A stretch of DNA of 64,000 nucleotides from Diatrype stigma (lineage: Eukaryota > Ascomycota > Sordariomycetes > Xylariales > Diatrypaceae), in the NCBI GenBank assembly GCA_022225965.2, contig JAKJXP020000062.1, positions 1 to 64,000 of the forward strand, given 5' to 3'. The position numbers and the translations under genes were made by a program. Of this stretch, positions 59,666 through 64,000 are shown piece after piece. How positions within the stretch are numbered: the stretch's first letter is position 1; the number at the start of each line of letters is the position of its first letter. Under the pieces are notes generated by a model that had not been told where the DNA came from, did not search any database, and saw nothing but the letters and a program-made list of their open reading frames with translations.

Positions 59666-60210
59666 TGCGGAGACCAGCCGCCGCTCATCGACTAGCTCTT
59701 CAGAATCAAAATCAACCCATCCAGGGAACAGCCACGATCCAGAGTCATTGGGTTTCCAGAGCATGGAGCCAGGCCGTGTCATAGATCGATGGTGACATAG
59801 AGCCGAAGTCGTTGTTTGATGAGCATTGCAACGCTAGCCACTTGATGAGGGCCTGGCTAGCATCTACTGCAGTATCATAGGCATCCATTTTAAAGTGATA
59901 TTCTGGTAGAGTACTTCTCAGAGGTAAATGTGGTGACTATGGTCAATCTATAAAGAGCAAGGTCTTGCTATACTGAACCAGCGCCTCATAATCACCAGAC
60001 TGCGGACTTATCGTTAAACTTCTAGTCCTGTAGTCCTACTGTTGCGTGGCTAGTGCCCTAGTGGCACTACCCACACCTAAGCAACCGCCTTTTAGCACTC
60101 CACCTGCTTAGATTCCTTTGAATCTATATCATCAGTTTCTTTCCTGCAGCTGCTTTCTGCTTTGCACCTGCAATAGTCACAATAATATTAATTCCCCTAT
60201 GTCCTTACTA
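59666..60210. other. convergent 3' spacer, no gene
   Basis: About 545 bp between the stops of two convergent genes. No repeats, RNA genes or recognised frames. Confidence 0.55.
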
Positions 60211-60268
60211 TTAATCCTCATCACTCGAGCATTCATAACCACTGCCATCGTCTCCGGAGTTCTCTTCT

Positions 60269-60312
<44 letters not shown>

Positions 60313-60349
60313 CTCCTCCTCCTCCTCTTCCTCCTCTTCCTCCTCCTCC

Positions 60350-60396
<47 letters not shown>

Positions 60397-63300
60397 CACC
60401 TCTTCTTCCACCTCTTCTTCTTCCTCTTCTTCGTTTTGGTCTTCGTTGTCACAATACACCCTTTCTTCATCACTACCGCTGTCTTCTCCCGCATATTCTA
60501 CATCTTCCTGTTCGTATTGGTATTCGTTTTCAGAATCCTCATCTCCATACATTTCTTGTTCTCTTTCATCAGAATCTGAACCATGATGTGAATCGGATCG
60601 AAGACTGTTTTGCTCAAGTTCGTCGTCGCTTACCCAATAGTCATTGTTATCTCCCATATCGCTGTTGATTCCATCGCTTCTCGCATCATGGGAACTGTCA
60701 CCCTCGTCCAAATTGTTACTCTCATCGGCGCTGTCACTCTTGTCTGAGTTATCAATTTCGTCTAATTCAATGTCGAATGTACCGTGTTCTGACTGTTCAT
60801 TGTCGCTACTACTCGAATCCCCCTCCTGGGTAGGATATTTGTAGTCCCAGTTGTAATCGTCATCATTGTTGGCGTGGTCATTACTACCAGTATCACTATC
60901 GGGATTATCAGAGTCGTTTTGTCTCTCTACACCGTAGCCGTGGCCACCTACATCCTCCTCATCTGCATCCGTAGATCCTCCTGAGGAGTGAGAGTGAGTA
61001 CTAGCGGAAGACGGCGACCTTGACGTTGTGGGACTGTCCAATACCGATCCAGCTGGGAAATAATCCTCCGCAGAATGGATGGAATGTTCATAATGCCCAA
61101 TATCTGTGTGTTGTTCTTCACCCCCTGAACCATGAATCATTCCTGCTGTAATGGCCCCGGCTGCGAGACCTGCAGCGAAGGCGGCTGCTGAGCCGCCAAT
61201 CTTGGATTTAGTCCTCGAAGGAGCATCCATTGAATGGACCGGAAACTCATCGTCATGATCGAATGTTCTGCCCATGTTGTGGCTAGGTATAGTATCGCTA
61301 GTACGATGACCTGGACTCGTACTCAGATGTCTTTTGAAAGGCGTCATTGGAGACTTTCTATCATCAATAGCCTGGGTTCTCTCGGAAGGATGGGGAAGCC
61401 CTTCCTCCTTGAGGGCATCATTTTGGTCTTGACTCACGCCTGCAGGATTGGTTTCTGAAGCTGTGCTGTTCAGAGACTGGTCCTTGAGATCTCTGGCCTC
61501 GAGATGGTCGTTCACACCGGTCTCGGCCAATGGATGTGGACTGGTCTTTGAATCGTGCGATGCCTCTGACCATAGACCTTGACTAGCTGCGATAGGATCC
61601 TCTGTAGAGATTGTCGTATCCACCTTGTCGGGCTCATCTTGTTGGCCTGATGTATCCGTTGAGGGCATGCCATCCATGTTTTCTGGTGCCTGGTAAATGA
61701 AAGGCGTGTTTCCGGCGTCATCTGGTGCTGGGGTTGATAATGGAGCTGAAGTAGTGTTTTGCTCACCTGCAGCTTCCTGAGTTAGGTTCCCAGAAGTTGC
61801 AACTTCAGGTTTCCCACCCTCGGGTTCCGTGGGTTTGACGTGTTGGTTTTCGCTAGCCTCTTCTCCATTTGCATCTGTAGGGTCACTTTGTGCCGTTTGT
61901 TGCGTGGTTTGCAGCTCGGTGTTTGGAGGTGCGTCGTTGGGAGGCTCGTACTCAGTACTATCAGTCTCCGAAATATTATTAGGGAGACTCTCTGGTTTAA
62001 GATTCGGAACGACAGTTTGAATTCCGGGGACCTGAGGGGTAGTAGCTTGACTTTCGTCGGGAGGAATTTCCGCATTCTCCTGGTTCGGAGTGCTGATGGA
62101 ATTGCCCTGCCCAGTGCTACCTCCAGGGGGTTTAGTGCTTCCACCAGGATGCTTTCCGGAGCCCGTCGTGGAAGTGCGTTTAGACTTTGAACTCTGTGGA
62201 TGTGATTCTGCTGATCCTTTCTCATGTTTCTCCTTGGACTTTATAGATCCAGTAATAGATTTTGAAGCGTGAGGTTGACGACGTGATTCTTTAAAACTCT
62301 TGCTTGCTGAAGTTGAACTCATCGACGGTGCACGATCATGAACCTTACTTTTGCTTTTGGACTTTACAGCGGGTTCAGACACCTTGCTCTTGTGCGGTTT
62401 GCTAACCCCATGGTCAGACTTCTCTTGAGTTGATTTAGAAGTTTTCTCTGAGACTGTAGTCGGAGACGCATGTATCAGGGATGCAATTGATTGAGAGGTT
62501 GCCTTTGGCGCCGTCTTGCTGGCGTGGACCGCCTTTTTCAAGAAGGTTTCGATGACGGAGGTCCTGGCTGATGACTCAGGGCCAGAAAAGTTGCCCTTGG
62601 CAGCGAGTATCTTCTTCTCCACGATATGTCTTGCGGGCATCTTTTGAAGTAAAGCCTCTTGATCGGTGGCCGCTGCACACCGCTTATAGTCTTCCAACTT
62701 CAATGTCATAATTGGACTGTCGAAGGGAATAGGTTCAGCCCTAGACCAGTTCCTGGTATGATTAATGGAATTGGTGGATTTCGTGTGTGACTTCGGGACC
62801 CCTTCCGATATATTGGGTTTGGTGATTGGTTTCTTTCCACTTGTATAATCGAAAGTCACTGTCGGCTTATCTGGTGATGATTGGGATTCGACACTTTGCT
62901 TCGGAAACACAGACACATCATGGACCCTTCGCGTGGTGCCTCCGCTCTTCGAGCCATGCTTATGCTTTGCCATAGGCGGAATCTCCTCCGAAACTTCAGT
63001 CGGAAATGCCTTTACTGAAGGCTTTTCCGTCCTCCCTAGTGGCGGAGAAGTGACTAACAATGTTGATTTTGTGAGATCTGGTAAAGTTGACTGCTCGCCT
63101 CTTTCGTTCTGAATGTGGGAAGAGCTCTGTACAGCCATGTGCGCGGAGTCAAAGGTAGAAATAGGGAGATATGGGCCCTCGGGAGGTTTTGCATGGTTAA
63201 ATGGCTTTCTATGCACGCTTGCGGTGGCCTCATGGGCGCGGACTCCTGCAACGCTGGCGTGTAATGTTTCCTCTGTCACAGCTGTCTTCTTGTTGGTTTG

Positions 63301-63906
63301 GGAGAGCGCAGGAACTGGTATCCCGGTTTTCTCTGCAACTGCGGAGTCACTGCGAGCAGTCATCGCTCTGAAAGGAGATGCTCCATGGGCAAAATGTAAC
63401 TGATCCGTATAGAAAGGTCTCTTCTGATCTTTCAACCACTGCCATGCTTGTTTCGCTCCACGGAGTTGACATATGGGCAACGTGGTTGGCGGTGCGACAT
63501 AATGGCTTGCGATATGCCTGGAACTGATCGTGCCTTCAAGATGGTCCTCTGTGCCGGCTTGTAATAATCTGATATGGCCGTCTGCTTGGAGAATTGGAGA
63601 TAATTCAGTTCTCCCAGTGACTCCTGTAGATTTAGGCGAATGCCAATAGTTGAAGCCATGAGGGATAGCAGCTTGAAGACAGCGTTCGCAAAGCTTGTTC
63701 AGGTCAAGGAAGCTGATTCTCGTGTCTGGTCCAACTGTATGAAAAAATGCGAGCCGACTTGGATACTGGCGGTGAATTTGGCTGCTTCCGGTACTGCCCT
63801 TGGGGAAATGTGGACAGCAGAAGCCGCGGCCGGTCAGAAGGGGAGTGAGGAACTCCGCCGACCCCGGAGCGGGGATTGGGGGTTGTACTTGAGATTGGGT
63901 TGCCAT
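60211..63906 (-). CDS. 1231-residue largely disordered protein with polyglutamate C-terminus
   Basis: One uninterrupted frame, ATG at 63906, TAA at 60211-60213. The N-terminal about 180 residues look folded: CCPHFPKGS, a CERCLQA pair (possible zinc ligands), TRISFLDLNKLCERC and GAKQAWQWLKDQKRPFYTDQ. From about 200 to 1000 the chain is Ser/Thr/Pro/Lys-rich and low in hydrophobics. A Gly/Ala-rich segment (GGSAAAFAAGLAAGAITAGM) near 960-985 may insert into or associate with membrane. The last 200 residues are strongly acidic and end with a Glu run of about 60, broken by Val, before NSGDDGSGYECSSDED. I do not recognise the family. Ser-Pro and Lys-Ser richness suggest heavy phosphorylation; a nuclear or chromatin role is possible but unproven. 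Confidence 0.72.
60261..60432. repeat. TCC/TTC (GAG/GAA) microsatellite coding polyglutamate
   Basis: About 57 near-continuous CTC/TTC/TCC triplets on the plus strand, purine GAG/GAA on the minus strand. The purine-pyrimidine mirror character permits triplex DNA. The antisense frame would encode a Leu/Phe run and is a shadow. Confidence 0.92.
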
Positions 63907-64000
63907 TTTGGCCTTGCTCGGGCTCCAAATATGAAATAAACAGAATACTTAGGACGTTTGGATGTCAACCGAAAAATTGATTTGGAGTGTTTCTTGAAAA
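63907..64000. other. 5' flank of the minus-strand acidic protein gene
   Basis: Only 94 bp remain before the window edge. It is AT-leaning and would be the 5' UTR or promoter; nothing specific is seen. Confidence 0.5.

Noticed and set aside
60118..60579. Poly-Leu/Phe plus-strand frame
   Set aside because: Antisense of the polyglutamate tract.
1..64000. tRNA, rRNA, CRISPR, bacterial-type operons or ribosome-binding sites
   Set aside because: No tRNA box pairs, rRNA segments or spacer arrays were seen, and the sequence is eukaryotic.

Overview
The window reads as nuclear DNA of a filamentous ascomycete (Pezizomycotina, most likely a Sordariomycete). The genes are GC-rich, split by short introns (about 52-167 nt) with GTRNGT donors and CTAAC-like branch sites, and match well-known fungal families. 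They are separated by long AT-rich blocks (about 18.1-27.5, 34.8-38.4 and 42.6-58.9 kb) in which transposons have been eroded by C-to-T/G-to-A change, as produced by repeat-induced point mutation (RIP).

Left arm (1-18.1 kb), housekeeping genes: a one-pass membrane protein of unknown role; BUD32 (KEOPS kinase) facing the regulatory subunit of glutamate-cysteine ligase; the AP-1 clathrin adaptor sigma subunit; MAF1 (RNA polymerase III repressor); a SET-domain protein; and an MFS (DHA1-type) transporter. The spliced models were built by hand from splice signals, phase and family similarity, and all give exact reading frames.

First AT-rich block (18.1-27.5 kb): a Mutator-like DNA transposon (MULE-1, 60-bp terminal inverted repeats) on the minus strand, split by a Ty1/copia retrotransposon (two 183-bp LTRs, flanking GAATTTA). 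A gene island follows (27.5-34.8 kb): RRP7 (rRNA processing), a four-exon CYP504-like cytochrome P450, and a decayed Dal5-type anion permease. The second block (34.8-38.4 kb) is MULE-2 (44-bp inverted repeats, 9-bp target duplication). Then come a seven-exon rhodopsin-domain membrane protein and an isochorismatase-fold hydrolase lacking the usual catalytic cysteine.

Third block (42.6-58.9 kb): an 878-bp element with perfect 33-bp inverted repeats but a ruined interior, then one Gypsy-type retrotransposon (Gypsy-B, 172-bp LTRs) interrupted by another (Gypsy-A, 182-bp LTRs). The right arm carries a small DUF4267-type membrane protein and a 1231-residue disordered protein ending in a very long polyglutamate tract.

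No rRNA, tRNA or CRISPR array was recognised. The main interest is the legible order of nested insertions, RIP damage visible at single-codon level in zinc-knuckle and catalytic codons, coding tandem repeats at matching places in the two MULEs, and micro-exons that simple ORF calling would miss.
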